Below the pieces are notes generated by a model, which searched no databases, was not told the DNA's origin, and saw only the letters and a list, made by a program, of their open reading frames with translations. A program made the position numbers and the translations under genes. From Pseudomonadota bacterium (GTDB lineage Bacteria; Pseudomonadota; Alphaproteobacteria; Rhodobacterales; Rhodobacteraceae): a stretch of DNA of 45,776 nt. The DNA lies in NCBI GenBank assembly GCA_018240425.1, contig JAFEFU010000027.1, forward strand, positions 1 through 45,776. The letters are read 5' to 3'. Below, in pieces: positions 1 to 8,202 of the stretch. Each line of letters opens with the position of its first letter. Position 1 is the first letter of the stretch.

Positions 1-375
1 CCGGCGCCCGCCGCCGCGGCACCGCCGCGGCCCGAACCGCGCCCCGTCCCGCCGCCGCGCCCCGAGGCGGTCGCAGGTGCGGGCGCGGGCCCGCGCAAGC
101 AGATCATTCCGGCCGGCCAGCCGCTGCCGCCTCAGCCCTCGGCCGGCGAGATCTCCGCCGAGGCGCTGGCCTCGGTGCGCGAGGTCGAGAAGCGCGCCCG
201 CCGCATCCCGTTGATGGATCTGACCGAACGGACCTGCAAATGGCCGATCGGCGACCCGGCGACCGACGACTTCTGGTTCTGCGGCCTGCCCTCGCAGCAG
301 GGCAAGCCCTATTGCGAGGCCCATGTCGGCGTCGCCTTCCAGCCGATGAGCGCGCGCCGCGACCGGCGGCGGTGA
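1..375 (+). CDS. gcrA: GcrA cell-cycle regulator (5'-truncated by window edge)
   Basis: Only the last 124 codons are present; the start lies before base 1. GcrA is an alphaproteobacterial sigma70-RNA-polymerase cofactor that acts at methylated GANTC promoters. The N-terminal DNA-binding helices are outside the window. What remains is a Pro/Ala/Arg-rich linker (about the first 35 residues) and the conserved C-terminal domain, including LTERTCKWPIGDP, FWFCGLP, KPYCEAH and the terminal FQP-RRDRRR. This is the sigma-binding, Cys-containing end of the family. The identification rests on these C-terminal motifs, which are very characteristic. It is followed by rimO on the same strand after 138 nt. 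Confidence 0.9.
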   Translation, partial: PAPAAAAPPRPEPRPVPPPRPEAVAGAGAGPRKQIIPAGQPLPPQPSAGEISAEALASVREVEKRARRIPLMDLTERTCKWPIGDPATDDFWFCGLPSQQGKPYCEAHVGVAFQPMSARRDRRR

Positions 376-464
376 CGGAAGCCCGGGGGCGCCGCCCCGC
401 CGCCATAGGCGCCCGGGCCAATGGCGGACCGATGGCGGCCCCGGAATGTTTGGACCAGAGTGAA

Positions 465-491
465 AGGGCAGTGGCCTAAGGCGGCTGCCCT
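465..491. other. hairpin between gcrA and rimO
   Basis: AGGGCAG (465-471) and CTGCCCT (485-491) are perfect inverted arms around a 13-nt loop, followed by TCGGCCTTT. There is no long T-run, so this is at best a weak terminator for gcrA or a structured leader of rimO. Nothing else is recognised in the 376-513 spacer. Confidence 0.3.
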
Positions 492-513
492 TCGGCCTTT
501 GAAGGTGGGACCG

Positions 514-1914
514 ATGAGCCAGAACCCCCCGAACCTGCGCCCCGACCTGGCGCCGAAGCCGGTCTTTGACGGGGCGCGCCGCCCCGAGGCAGTACGGGAC
601 GGCCAGCCGACCATCGGCATGGTGTCGCTCGGCTGCCCCAAGGCGCTGGTCGACAGCGAGCGCATCCTGACCCGGCTTCGGGCCGAGGGCTACCAGATCA
701 GCCCCGACTATCGCGGCGCCGAGGCGGTGATCGTCAACACCTGCGGCTTTCTCGACAGCGCCAAGGCCGAAAGCCTGGAGGCGATCGGCGAGGCCCTGGC
801 CGAGAACGGCCGGGTGATCGTGACCGGCTGCCTCGGGGCGGAGCCGGAGTTCATCACCGGCGCCCATCCGCAGGTGCTGGCGGTGACCGGGCCGCAGCAA
901 TATGAACAGGTGCTGGACGCGGTGCATGTCGCGGTGCCGCCGGCGCCCGATCCCTTTGTCGATCTTCTGCCGGCCACCGGGGTCAAGCTGACGCCGCGCC
1001 ACTACAGTTATCTAAAGATTTCCGAGGGCTGCAACCACAAGTGCAGGTTCTGCATCATCCCCGACATGCGCGGCCGCCTGGTCAGCCGCCCCGCGCACGC
1101 GGTCATGCGCGAGGCCGAGAAGCTGGTCGAGGCCGGGGTGAAGGAACTCCTGGTCATCAGCCAGGACACTTCGGCCTATGGTGTCGATCTGAAGCACGCG
1201 GTCAGCGCCGGACGCGACGGGCGCGAGCACCGGGCGCATCTGACCGATCTTGCCCGTGATCTCGGCAGCCTCGGCGCCTGGGTGCGGCTGCACTACGTCT
1301 ATCCCTATCCGCATGTGCGCGACCTGGTGCCGCTGATGGCCGAGGGGCTGGTGCTGCCCTATCTGGACATTCCGTTCCAGCACGCCCATCCCGACACGCT
1401 GCGGCGCATGGCGCGGCCGGCGGCGGCGGCGAGAACGCTGGACGAGATCGCCGCCTGGCGTGCGGTCTGCCCCGACATCACGCTGCGTTCGACCTTCATC
1501 GTCGGCTATCCCGGCGAGACCGAGGCCGAGTTCCAGACCCTGCTCGACTGGCTGGACGAAGCGCAACTGGACCGGGTGGGCTGCTTCCAGTACGAGAACG
1601 TCAGGGGCGCGCGGTCGAACGCCCTGCCCGACCATGTGGCCGACGAGATCAAGCAGGACCGCTGGGATCGGTTCATGCAGAAGGCCCAGGCGATTTCCGA
1701 GGCGAAGCTGGCCGCCAAGGTCGGCCGGCGGATCGAGGTGATCGTCGACGAGATCGACGAGGACGGCGCGACCTGCCGGACCCGGGCGGATGCGCCCGAG
1801 ATCGACGGCAACCTCTTCATCGACGAGGGCTTCGAGGGCCTGGCGCCGGGCAGCATCGTCACCGTGACGGTCGAGGACTCGAGCGAATACGACCTCTGGG
1901 GCCGTTTGGCCTGA
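514..1914 (+). CDS. rimO: ribosomal protein uS12 methylthiotransferase RimO
   Basis: A radical-SAM methylthiotransferase that adds a methylthio group to the conserved aspartate of ribosomal protein uS12. The 466-residue protein has the expected three parts. The N-terminal UPF0004 domain carries cluster cysteines C41 ([11 protein letters not shown]), C77 ([10 protein letters not shown]) and C106 (VTGCLG). The radical-SAM core has CNHKCRFC (C173, C177, C180). A C-terminal TRAM domain follows. The LGCPK-LVDSE signature separates RimO from MiaB. ATG 514 is chosen because AAGGTGGGA lies just upstream and the protein then starts close to the conserved domain; an in-frame ATG at 421 would add a poorly supported 31-residue extension. 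Confidence 0.95.
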   Translation: MSQNPPNLRPDLAPKPVFDGARRPEAVRDGQPTIGMVSLGCPKALVDSERILTRLRAEGYQISPDYRGAEAVIVNTCGFLDSAKAESLEAIGEALAENGRVIVTGCLGAEPEFITGAHPQVLAVTGPQQYEQVLDAVHVAVPPAPDPFVDLLPATGVKLTPRHYSYLKISEGCNHKCRFCIIPDMRGRLVSRPAHAVMREAEKLVEAGVKELLVISQDTSAYGVDLKHAVSAGRDGREHRAHLTDLARDLGSLGAWVRLHYVYPYPHVRDLVPLMAEGLVLPYLDIPFQHAHPDTLRRMARPAAAARTLDEIAAWRAVCPDITLRSTFIVGYPGETEAEFQTLLDWLDEAQLDRVGCFQYENVRGARSNALPDHVADEIKQDRWDRFMQKAQAISEAKLAAKVGRRIEVIVDEIDEDGATCRTRADAPEIDGNLFIDEGFEGLAPGSIVTVTVEDSSEYDLWGRLA

Positions 1915-2025
1915 GGCCCTCGCGCCTTCGGGTCCGGGCATGATCGTTTTTGTGCAAATGAAGTGCGGTTCCTGTTAACCTGACGGCGCAGGAGGGGAGA
2001 CCTGCGTCAACGAAGGGACAGGAAA

Positions 2026-2403
2026 ATGAACGTTTCGCGCGGATTTCTGGTCATTGCGCCGCTTTACATGATCGTCGGGGCGCTGATCGGGATGCACATG
2101 GGGGCGTCTGGAGACTTCACGCTCGCCCCGGCCCATGCCCATCTCAACCTTCTCGGCTTCACGCTGATGATGATCTTCGGGCTGACCTACCACATGCTGC
2201 CCGAGGCCGGCGCCAGCGTGCTGGCCAGGGTGCATTTCTGGCTGCATCAGGCCGGCACGCTGGTGCTGACGGTCATGCTGGTCCTGCTGTTCTCGGGCCG
2301 GATCAGCGAGGCGCAGATGGTTCCGCTCGCCCCGGTCGCCGAAGTCGTGATCCTGGTCGGGCTTCTGTGCTTTGCCTGGATCATGTTCCGCCGGGCGCGC
2401 TGA
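2026..2403 (+). CDS. small heme-copper-oxidase subunit I-like membrane protein
   Basis: A 125-residue integral membrane protein with about four hydrophobic helices (residues 6-25, 38-60, 70-90 and 100-120). The second helix region reads PAHAHLNLLGFTLMMIFGLT followed by YHMLPEA, which resembles the heme-ligating helices of cytochrome oxidase subunit I. It is far too short to be a catalytic subunit. Small proteins of this kind occur in alphaproteobacteria without an assigned role; heme binding through the HAHLN and YH histidines is inference. The start follows GGGACAGGAAA, a good ribosome site. A GTTAACCTGACG segment lies about 45 nt upstream. Confidence 0.75.
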   Translation: MNVSRGFLVIAPLYMIVGALIGMHMGASGDFTLAPAHAHLNLLGFTLMMIFGLTYHMLPEAGASVLARVHFWLHQAGTLVLTVMLVLLFSGRISEAQMVPLAPVAEVVILVGLLCFAWIMFRRAR

Positions 2404-2436
2404 CCCGGCGCATCGGGACGGGGGCGCCGCCCCCGT

Positions 2437-2802
2437 TCACCGCCCGAACAGCACCACCAGCCAGACGACGCCCCCCGCGATCGCGACCAGCGCGACAGCG
2501 GCGCTGCCGCAGTCCTTGGCCTTGCGCGCCGCCGGATGCTCGGCGGGCGACGTGAAGTCCATGATCTCCTCGATCGCGGTGTTGAACAGTTCCGCGGCCA
2601 GGATCAGAAGGCCGAAACCGAGGATCAGCGCCCGCTCGGCCGTGGTCATGGGCAGGGCGAAGGCCAGCGTCGCCGACAGGATGTTGACCACCGTCCATTG
2701 CCTCAGTGACATTTCGGTGGCCCATGCGGCGATCCAGCCCTGCAACGACCAGAGGCAGGTGTTGATGAAGCGCCGGACCTGGCCGGCAAGGAATGCGCGC
2801 AC
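2437..2802 (-). CDS. dgkA: diacylglycerol kinase DgkA
   Basis: Small trimeric inner-membrane lipid kinase that phosphorylates diacylglycerol to phosphatidate in the membrane-derived glucan cycle. At 121 residues it has the normal length. The conserved catalytic region is visible as AAELFNTAIEEIMDF (residues 68-82) followed by E-H--ARKAKDCGSAAVAL, with the family's glutamates, the Lys-Asp pair and the final membrane helix. Three hydrophobic helices are evident (about 37-53, 58-75 and 98-119). It is monocistronic on the minus strand and converges with the gene ending at 2403. Confidence 0.93.
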   Translation of the reverse strand: MRAFLAGQVRRFINTCLWSLQGWIAAWATEMSLRQWTVVNILSATLAFALPMTTAERALILGFGLLILAAELFNTAIEEIMDFTSPAEHPAARKAKDCGSAAVALVAIAGGVVWLVVLFGR

Positions 2803-2835
2803 GTCTAACCCTCCGCTGACCCGATCAGACTAGAG

Positions 2836-2877
2836 CCTGTCCGACAAAAGTGGAATCCGGTTTTGTCGAAAGACAGG
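2836..2877. repeat. bulged inverted repeat upstream of dgkA
   Basis: CCTGTC and CGACAAAA (2836-2849) pair with TTTTGTCG (2861-2868) and GACAGG (2872-2877), leaving an 11-nt loop and a 3-nt bulge. It lies between dgkA (start 2802) and the gene ending at 2949, both on the minus strand. It may be a terminator of the upstream gene, a dgkA leader element or a dispersed repeat; the sequence alone does not decide. Confidence 0.45.
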
Positions 2878-2890
2878 CGACCGCCATGAA

Positions 2891-2935
2891 GCCAGAGCCT
2901 GCCCCGCGCAGACAGAAGCGCCGGCAGGCTCTGGC
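2891..2935. repeat. 13-bp perfect inverted repeat downstream of the YigZ-like gene
   Basis: GCCAGAGCCTGCC (2891-2903) and GGCAGGCTCTGGC (2923-2935) are perfect complements around a 19-nt loop. It starts 14 nt past the stop of the YigZ-like gene. No T-run follows on either strand, so it is not a classical intrinsic terminator. It may protect the transcript 3' end or be an intergenic repeat unit. Confidence 0.5.
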
Positions 2936-2948
2936 GGCGCGGGCGCGG

Positions 2949-3311
2949 TCAGGGAAGCGTCGAGAGATAGAGCTGCGCCGCCGTCTGCACATGGCGGAAG
3001 CGATCCCCGCCCAGGGGCTTGCCGCCATACCAGCGGGTGACGACGATCAGGTGGTCGGTCAGTCCCGCCGCCTGAAGCTGGCGCAGGATGATGTTGCCGG
3101 CCCCCGCCTCGCCATCGTCACCCTTGAGCGGCAGGGGGCCGCCCTCGCCGGTCAGGACCACCGCCCATGAGTTGTGGCTGGCGCGGGCAAAGCGCTTGTC
3201 GCGCTTCAGGGTGCGCAGGCACTCCTGCACGTCGGCGCGGCTGGCTGCCGGCGCGCCCGCGACGGCATAGCGCGAGCCGCGGTCGTTGATGTCTGTGTCG
3301 AGGATGCGCAT
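2949..3311 (-). CDS. YigZ/IMPACT N-terminal-domain protein (UPF0029)
   Basis: A 120-residue protein of the UPF0029/IMPACT family. Family landmarks are the sequence around SHNSWAVVLTGEGG, the acidic/glycine stretch GDDGEAGAG followed by NIILRQL, and the strong motif VVTRWYGGKPLGGDRF near the end. Homologues bind nucleic acid or ribosomes (YigZ) or GCN1 (IMPACT); the precise bacterial function is unsettled. It is shorter than E. coli YigZ, consistent with having only the N-terminal domain. The start at 3311 (MRILDTDIND) begins the conserved region; an upstream extension to 3407 is low-complexity and overlaps the neighbouring gene. Confidence 0.8.
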   Translation of the reverse strand: MRILDTDINDRGSRYAVAGAPAASRADVQECLRTLKRDKRFARASHNSWAVVLTGEGGPLPLKGDDGEAGAGNIILRQLQAAGLTDHLIVVTRWYGGKPLGGDRFRHVQTAAQLYLSTLP

Positions 3312-3361
3312 CGCCCGCTCTTGCGCCGGTCGGGGCGCTGCGTCAAGCGCCGGGGTTCGGG

Positions 3362-3667
3362 TCAGACCAGGCCGCGCAGCCCTTCCAGAACCTGGCGGTT
3401 GCCGCACCAGTCGGGGGCGGCGCCGGCGGCCTCGTGATCCTCGGCCAGTTCGGCGCAGTCGGCCGGCGCGCCCGGGCAGGTCCGGCAGCGATGGATCATC
3501 GCATCGAAGTCGGCGCGGCTGAGGATGCCCTGGCGGATCGCCTCGGACAGGCTGACGCCGTGGCGGCGGGCCATCGCGCGGGTCAGCAGGAAATGCAGGT
3601 CGAGATCGCTGAGCGGCGAGGCGGCGCGGGCAGCCCTGGCGTCGGGACTGACGGTTGCGGACGGCAT
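3362..3667 (-). CDS. DUF6455 family protein
   Basis: A soluble 101-residue protein with four cysteines in the DUF6455 arrangement: CRTCPGAPADC in the middle and DWCGN near the C-terminus, preceded by a helical region (LSDLDLHFLLTRAMARRHGV). The Cys spacing suggests metal or [Fe-S] binding, but the function is unknown. The family is largely restricted to Rhodobacterales, which supports the taxonomic call. It lies 50 nt upstream of the YigZ-like gene on the same strand, so the two may be co-transcribed. Confidence 0.8.
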   Translation of the reverse strand: MPSATVSPDARAARAASPLSDLDLHFLLTRAMARRHGVSLSEAIRQGILSRADFDAMIHRCRTCPGAPADCAELAEDHEAAGAAPDWCGNRQVLEGLRGLV

Positions 3668-3745
3668 GGTGCGCTCCTCTCCTGTCCTTGTTCGGCGGCG
3701 GAAGGGTCCGGCAGGCGGCGGCCCCGGTCCTTGATCTGGATCAAG

Positions 3746-4456
3746 TCAGCGCAGTTCGGCCAGAACCTGCCGGACGACCGCCAGCCGTTCGGCGTTCGGC
3801 GGGTGGGTGCTGAGAAAACCGCCCGAGGGATTTGGCAGGCGGTTGAAAAACAAGGCGCCGCGCCCCGGATCGAACCCCGCCCGATAGGCGAGAACGGTGC
3901 CGAGCGCGTCGGCCTCCAGCTCGAACTCCTTGGAATAGCTTTGCGCGCCCATCTGCGCGCCCATCTGCTGCGCCGAGCGGATCGAGCCCGGATCGCCGCC
4001 GAGAGCCGCGACCACCGCCCCCGACAGGACCGCCCCCATCACCGCCGACCGCTCTTCGCGCGAGATGTGCTGAAGGATGTGGTGAGCAGCCTCGTGGCCC
4101 ATGACGAAGGCCAGCTCGTCGGTGTTGCGGGCCTCGGCGATCAGGGCGACGGTGAAGGCGATGACCGGGCGGCCGCCGTCCAGCTGCTGATAGGCGTTGG
4201 CGGGCGCGCCCGGGGTGGTGTCGACGACGATGCGGAAGGCGCAGTTGCCCTGCGGCAGGCGCCGGCGGCATTCGTCCCGGGCGACGGGCTGCATCCGGTC
4301 GACCACCTCGGCGAAATTGGCCGCCGCCACCCTTGGCGACATCGCCGGATCGGGCGCCGCATAGGGAAGCCCGGCATCTCCCCGCTGCATGGGTCCGGCG
4401 GGCGTGCAGCCCAGGAGCGCCAGAAGCACAAGTCCGGTCAGGATGGGGCGTTTCAT
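3746..4456 (-). CDS. M48-family metalloprotease lipoprotein
   Basis: A 236-residue predicted periplasmic lipoprotein zinc protease. The signal peptide ends in the lipobox LALLGC (C17). The M48 active site is MGHEAAHHI, with H121, E122 and H125, and the third zinc ligand is probably E179 in ELEAD. The catalytic domain is similar to LoiP/YcaL-like M48B/C envelope proteases that act in outer-membrane quality control; the substrate here is unknown. The C-terminal STHPPNAERLAVV motif is also typical of the family. It is transcribed divergently from the gene at 4571 across a 114-nt spacer. Confidence 0.92.
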   Translation of the reverse strand: MKRPILTGLVLLALLGCTPAGPMQRGDAGLPYAAPDPAMSPRVAAANFAEVVDRMQPVARDECRRRLPQGNCAFRIVVDTTPGAPANAYQQLDGGRPVIAFTVALIAEARNTDELAFVMGHEAAHHILQHISREERSAVMGAVLSGAVVAALGGDPGSIRSAQQMGAQMGAQSYSKEFELEADALGTVLAYRAGFDPGRGALFFNRLPNPSGGFLSTHPPNAERLAVVRQVLAELR

Positions 4457-4570
4457 CGGCGACTCCGGCGGTTCCCCTCCTGTCTAGTGCAAGGCTCGCG
4501 CAGGGAAAAGCACAGCCGCATCATCCGTTTGCCTGTAGCGCCGGACCGCCGATCGGGTTAGGCTTCACCC

Positions 4571-4810
4571 ATGTTTACCATCGAGCATGATTTCGACGCG
4601 ACGGTCATCACCCTTGTGGACGAAGGGGCGGCCCATCTTGAAGAGGACGTGACCATCCAGGGGTTCGAGGAATGCGTGACGGTCGAGCAATATGACACGC
4701 GCGAGGACAAGGTGGTGAAGATCGTCCTGTCCATGCACCAGGTGCGCGAACTGGCGGCCGCGCTGAACCTGCCCGAAGGGGTCTACCGGCTGAAACCGAA
4801 GGCAGGCTGA
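4571..4810 (+). CDS. conserved hypothetical 79-residue protein
   Basis: A small acidic soluble protein (residues 1-79) with no family I can name confidently. The first 50 residues look like beta-strands (MFTIEHDFDATVITLVDEG, VTVEQYD, DKVVKIVLSM), followed by a helix (QVRELAAALN) and a basic tail. Its stop overlaps the start of the YciI-like gene by one base (TGATG), indicating translational coupling, so the two products probably act together or are at least co-expressed. Confidence 0.75.
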   Translation: MFTIEHDFDATVITLVDEGAAHLEEDVTIQGFEECVTVEQYDTREDKVVKIVLSMHQVRELAAALNLPEGVYRLKPKAG

Positions 4811-5112
4811 TGGCCTGGCTGGTGATCGCCGAGGACGGGCCGCGCGGTCCCGAGTTGCGGGCCGACAAGGCGCTGATGGCGGCGATGTGGGCATGGGAAC
4901 TGTCGATCCGCGATCGGGTGCTGGCCGCGGGCAGCCTGCGCAGCGACGACGGCCTGACGCCGGTCGGCAGCCTGATGATCCTCGACGTGGCGACAAGGGA
5001 CGATGCCTTGGCCCTGATCGCCGGCGATCCTGCGACGAAGGCGGGCCTGCGCGGCGAGGTCACGGTGCGTTTCTGGAACCGGGCAATCCTGAACCGAGAG
5101 GCTGCGGGCTGA
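4810..5112 (+). CDS. YciI-like protein
   Basis: A 100-residue protein with the ferredoxin-like YCII fold pattern: MAWLVIAEDGP at the start, a central helix, GLTPVGSLMILDVATRDDA, and a final FW segment. YciI-like proteins have a His-Asp pocket and are mostly of unknown function. Here the usual N-terminal His is replaced in the region AEDGPRGPE, so activity is uncertain. The start codon overlaps the preceding stop. Confidence 0.72.
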   Translation: MAWLVIAEDGPRGPELRADKALMAAMWAWELSIRDRVLAAGSLRSDDGLTPVGSLMILDVATRDDALALIAGDPATKAGLRGEVTVRFWNRAILNREAAG

Positions 5113-5120
5113 CGCACGCC

Positions 5121-5372
5121 TCAGCCTTCGATGAGAAAGACCTTGTCACGCGAGGTCTGGCCCCGCACCAGCGTCAGCCGGCTTTTCGCCAGTCCGAGCG
5201 CGCGGGCCAAGAGGACGCGCACCGCTTCGTTGGCCTTGCCGTCTTCGGGCGCCGCCGTCACATGGACGCGGATTGCGCCGCCGTCCGCCTCGATGCGGTC
5301 GCGCGCCGCCCTGGGCGTCACCCGCACCGCGATCCGCGCGCCCGCCCGGGCCAGATGGCTGAGATCGGTCAT
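5121..5372 (-). CDS. DUF167 (YggU) family protein
   Basis: An 83-residue protein matching the YggU/DUF167 family: RIAVRVTPRAARDRI at residues 13-27, then VHVTAAPEDGKANEAV and a C-terminal LVRGQTSRDKVFLI. The PEDGKAN motif is the family signature. It is a small alpha/beta protein of unknown function. The start at 5372 is preceded by GAAAGGGGGGCG, an excellent ribosome site. It converges with the YciI-like gene (8-nt gap) and diverges from the L,D-transpeptidase gene. Confidence 0.88.
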   Translation of the reverse strand: MTDLSHLARAGARIAVRVTPRAARDRIEADGGAIRVHVTAAPEDGKANEAVRVLLARALGLAKSRLTLVRGQTSRDKVFLIEG

Positions 5373-5494
5373 CGCCCCCCTTTCGCCCCCGCGCCGCTCA
5401 CGCATCGGTCACAAAGGCGTGGGGTCGGTTCTGCCTGCCGCGCAAGCCTGCTATTCCCTGCGGCGCGACATAGATATAGAACAAGGATTCCAGA

Positions 5495-6067
5495 ATGTTG
5501 AGAGGCATGAACCGCAGGCGGGCGATCATCACGTCGGGGGCGGCGCTCGGCGCGGCCCTGGCGGCACCGGCTGTCATGGCGGCCGAACCATCGCGGCCCG
5601 CCTTCACCCGGCGCAACCTGTCGAGCTTTGCCTCGGTCAACTGGCGCGACCATTTCGACCAGCTCGGCAAGGCCACCGTCATCGCCGACACGACCTCGCG
5701 CGCCTTGCATTTCTGGAATGCCGACGGCAGCGACTACCGGGTCTACCCGACCTCGGTGCCGCTGACCGAGGATCTGACCAAACGCGGCGTGACCGAGATC
5801 ATCCGCAAGCGCATCGGGCCTGACTGGACGCCGACGCCCTCGATGGTGGCCCGCAACCCCGACCTCAAGTACATGCCACCCGGCCCCGGCAATCCCCTCG
5901 GCACCCACGCCATGTACCTCGGCTGGCCCGCCTATCTGATCCACGGCACCCACGATACCCGCAAGATCGGCCGGCCCTCGTCGGACGGCTGCATCGGGCT
6001 CTACAACGAGATGATCGCTGAACTCTTCGCCCTCTGCCCGGTCGGTACCCAGGTGAAGATCCTCTGA
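5495..6067 (+). CDS. L,D-transpeptidase (YkuD), Tat/Sec-exported
   Basis: A 190-residue periplasmic peptidoglycan cross-linking or protein-anchoring enzyme. The N-terminus has a twin-arginine-like start (NRRRAIITSG) and a hydrophobic stretch ending near AVMAA (residue 30). The YkuD catalytic region shows H150 in LIHGTHD and C166 in SSDGCIGLYN, the histidine-cysteine active site. ATG 5495 is chosen because ACAAGGATTCCAGA supplies a well-spaced ribosome site; the ATG at 5510 has poorly placed Shine-Dalgarno bases. The gene is divergent from the DUF167 gene, so its promoter must lie in 5373-5494. Confidence 0.93.
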   Translation: MLRGMNRRRAIITSGAALGAALAAPAVMAAEPSRPAFTRRNLSSFASVNWRDHFDQLGKATVIADTTSRALHFWNADGSDYRVYPTSVPLTEDLTKRGVTEIIRKRIGPDWTPTPSMVARNPDLKYMPPGPGNPLGTHAMYLGWPAYLIHGTHDTRKIGRPSSDGCIGLYNEMIAELFALCPVGTQVKIL

Positions 6068-6133
6068 ACCGCTTGGCCGCCGCGCCCGGCGAGGCTAGAC
6101 AGGGGCACGGGCGATGGCCAGGGGGGGCAAACG

Positions 6134-7231
6134 ATGGCAACCGGCTTCTTCACGGACGAGCGGTGTTTCTGGCATGGCGGCGGCAACTATGTGCTGACTG
6201 CGCCGGTGGGCGGGCTGGTTCAGCCGGGCGGCGGATTGCCGGAGAACCCCGAGACGAAAAGAAGGTTGAGGAATCTTCTGGAAGTGACCGGCCTGCTTGC
6301 GGAATTGCATGTCGCGAGCGCACCCGAGGCCACGCGCGAGGATCTGCTGCGCGTCCATCCGGCCAGCTATCTCGATGCCTTCAGGGCGGCCTCGGACGCG
6401 GGCGGGGGCGAACTTGGCCTGCGCACCCCGTTCGGGCCCGGCGGATACGGGATCGCCGCCCTGTCGGCGGGTCTGGCCAAGGCGGCGCTGGACCAGGTGC
6501 TGAGGGGGCGGCTGACCAATGCCTATGCCCTGTCGCGGCCCCCCGGCCACCATGCCCTGCCCGACTGGCCGAACGGCTTCTGCCTTTTGAACAACATCGC
6601 CATCGCCATCCGTGCCGCGCAGGCCGCGGGCCTTGCCCGCCGCATGGCCGTCGTCGACTGGGACGTTCACCACGGCAACGGCACCGAGGCGATCTTCCTG
6701 TCCGACCCCGAGGTGCTGACCATCTCGGTCCACCAGGCGCACAACTATCCGCTGGACACCGGCGGGGCCGAGGAGCGGGGCCGGGGCAAGGGCCACGGCT
6801 TCAACATCAATATCCCCCTGCCCCCGGGGGCTGGCCACGCCACCTATCTCGAGGTGATGGACAGGATCGTCCTGCCCGCGCTTCACCGCTTCCGCCCCGA
6901 GGCGATCATCGTCGCCTCGGGCTACGACGCCTCGGCCTTCGATCCCTTGGGGCGGATGCTGGCCACGACCGAGACCTTCCGGCTGATGACCCGGGCGGTC
7001 CGGCAGGCGGCCGAGGCATTGTGCGGCGGGCGGCTGGTTCTGGTCCACGAAGGGGGCTATTCGGAAATGCATGTGCCCTTCTGCGGCCATGCGGCGATCG
7101 AGGAACTGGCCGGCAGCGCGATCCGCGCCCCCGACCCCCTCGGCGCGGCGCTGGCCGCCCGCCAGCCGGACGCGGACTGGCAGGCCCACCTGTCCGCCCA
7201 TGTCGGGCGGCTGGCCGGCCTGTTCGTTTGA
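6134..7231 (+). CDS. class II histone deacetylase-family amidohydrolase
   Basis: A 365-residue zinc deacetylase of the HDAC/acetoin-utilisation/acetylpolyamine amidohydrolase superfamily. Active-site features are RPPGHHA (H139-H140), VVDWDVHHGNGT with zinc ligands D177 and H179, SGYDAS (D265, third ligand) and HEGGYSE. The N-terminus (TDERCFWHGGGNYV) is typical of the bacterial class II subfamily. The physiological substrate is unknown; bacterial members deacetylate acetylated amines or lysines. AGGGGGGCAAACG precedes the start. The nitroreductase gene follows after 55 nt on the same strand. Confidence 0.92.
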   Translation: MATGFFTDERCFWHGGGNYVLTAPVGGLVQPGGGLPENPETKRRLRNLLEVTGLLAELHVASAPEATREDLLRVHPASYLDAFRAASDAGGGELGLRTPFGPGGYGIAALSAGLAKAALDQVLRGRLTNAYALSRPPGHHALPDWPNGFCLLNNIAIAIRAAQAAGLARRMAVVDWDVHHGNGTEAIFLSDPEVLTISVHQAHNYPLDTGGAEERGRGKGHGFNINIPLPPGAGHATYLEVMDRIVLPALHRFRPEAIIVASGYDASAFDPLGRMLATTETFRLMTRAVRQAAEALCGGRLVLVHEGGYSEMHVPFCGHAAIEELAGSAIRAPDPLGAALAARQPDADWQAHLSAHVGRLAGLFV

Positions 7232-7286
7232 GCTTGCGGACGGGCGATTGCCGACATAATCAGTCGGAAAAGAGACGGAGCGAGCC

Positions 7287-7898
7287 ATGCCCACATCCAT
7301 CACCCCGGTGACGATCCCGCCGGTGCGCCGCCAGCCGGAAGTGCTGGAGTTCCTGCTGACCCGCCGGTCGCGCCCGGCCCGGACACTCACCGCGCCGGTG
7401 CCGACCCGCGACGAGCTTGGCCCGATCCTGACCGCGGCGGCGCGGGTGCCCGACCACGGCAAGCTTGAACCCTGGCGCTTTGTCGTGCTGGAACGGCCGG
7501 CGCTCGTGCGGCTGGCGGCGCTGGCCGAGGAACGGGGCCGCGCCCTGGGCCTTGGGGACGAGCGCCGGATGAAGGGGGTGGCCCAGTTCGCTGATTCATT
7601 TCTTGCAATTGCCGTAGTGAAATGCGCGCGCTCAACCGAGAAGATTGCAGAAACAGAACAATTGCTCTCTGCGGGTGCCGTCTGCATCAGCCTGCTGAAT
7701 GCCGCGCAGGCCGCAGGCTGGGGCGGCAACTGGCTGACCGGCTGGGCGGTCGAGGACGAGGCGTTCCGCCGCGAGGGACTGGGGCTTCAGCCCGGCGAAT
7801 GGGTGGCGGGCCTCATCCATCTGGGCACCGAGGGCGCCGTCCCCCCCGAACGGCCGCGCCCCGACCTGGCGCGGATCGTCACCTGGCTGGACCGCTGA
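7287..7898 (+). CDS. nitroreductase family protein
   Basis: A 203-residue FMN-dependent oxidoreductase of the nitroreductase superfamily. The N-terminal LLTRRSRPARTL motif binds the FMN phosphate, and DHGKLEPWRFVV, LSAGAVCISLLNAAQAAGWG and WLTGW follow. The electron acceptor is unknown. Oddly, the segment 7591-7670 has 36 G/C in 80 bases (45%) and uses codons such as TTG, ATT and AAA, unlike the rest of the gene, although the reading frame and family motifs run through it. GGAGCGAGCC precedes the ATG. Confidence 0.9.
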   Translation: MPTSITPVTIPPVRRQPEVLEFLLTRRSRPARTLTAPVPTRDELGPILTAAARVPDHGKLEPWRFVVLERPALVRLAALAEERGRALGLGDERRMKGVAQFADSFLAIAVVKCARSTEKIAETEQLLSAGAVCISLLNAAQAAGWGGNWLTGWAVEDEAFRREGLGLQPGEWVAGLIHLGTEGAVPPERPRPDLARIVTWLDR

Positions 7899-7908
7899 GG
7901 CCAGGCGC

Positions 7909-8202
7909 TCAGTTGCTGGCGGCGGGCGGGGTCTCGGGAGGCAGCTTCCCGAACCAGTCGACGCTGTGGATGGTGAAGCCGCCGAAGAGGATTGCCCAGG
8001 CCAGCAGCACCCAGAGGACCGCGGCGATCAGCGTGGTGATGCGGGCCTTGCGGCCGATCTGCGCATTGGCCGGCGCCGAGGCGGGCGTACCGGGCACCAC
8101 CTCGCCCGCCTCGGCCTGGCTGACATGGCGGATCGGCAGGATCATCAGGAAGGTCAGGAACCACAGGACCGCAAACAGGATGATGCCGCCGGTGATGTTC
8201 AT
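7909..8202 (-). CDS. DUF1467 family membrane protein
   Basis: A 97-residue protein with two membrane helices (residues 4-24 and 56-76) separated by a hydrophilic loop containing GEVVPGTPASAPANAQIGRK. The loop PGTPASAP and the overall two-helix pattern mark DUF1467, a small alphaproteobacterial family of unknown function. Its start overlaps the stop of the methylmalonyl-CoA epimerase gene by one base (TGATG), so the two are translationally coupled, an arrangement I recall from related genomes. Confidence 0.85.
   Translation of the reverse strand: MNITGGIILFAVLWFLTFLMILPIRHVSQAEAGEVVPGTPASAPANAQIGRKARITTLIAAVLWVLLAWAILFGGFTIHSVDWFGKLPPETPPAASN

Noticed and set aside
1915..2025. FNR-like site upstream of the heme-copper-oxidase-like gene
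   Set aside because: The segment TTGTGCAAATG does not match TTGAT-N4-ATCAA well enough; only a GTTAAC and a loose inverted repeat are visible.
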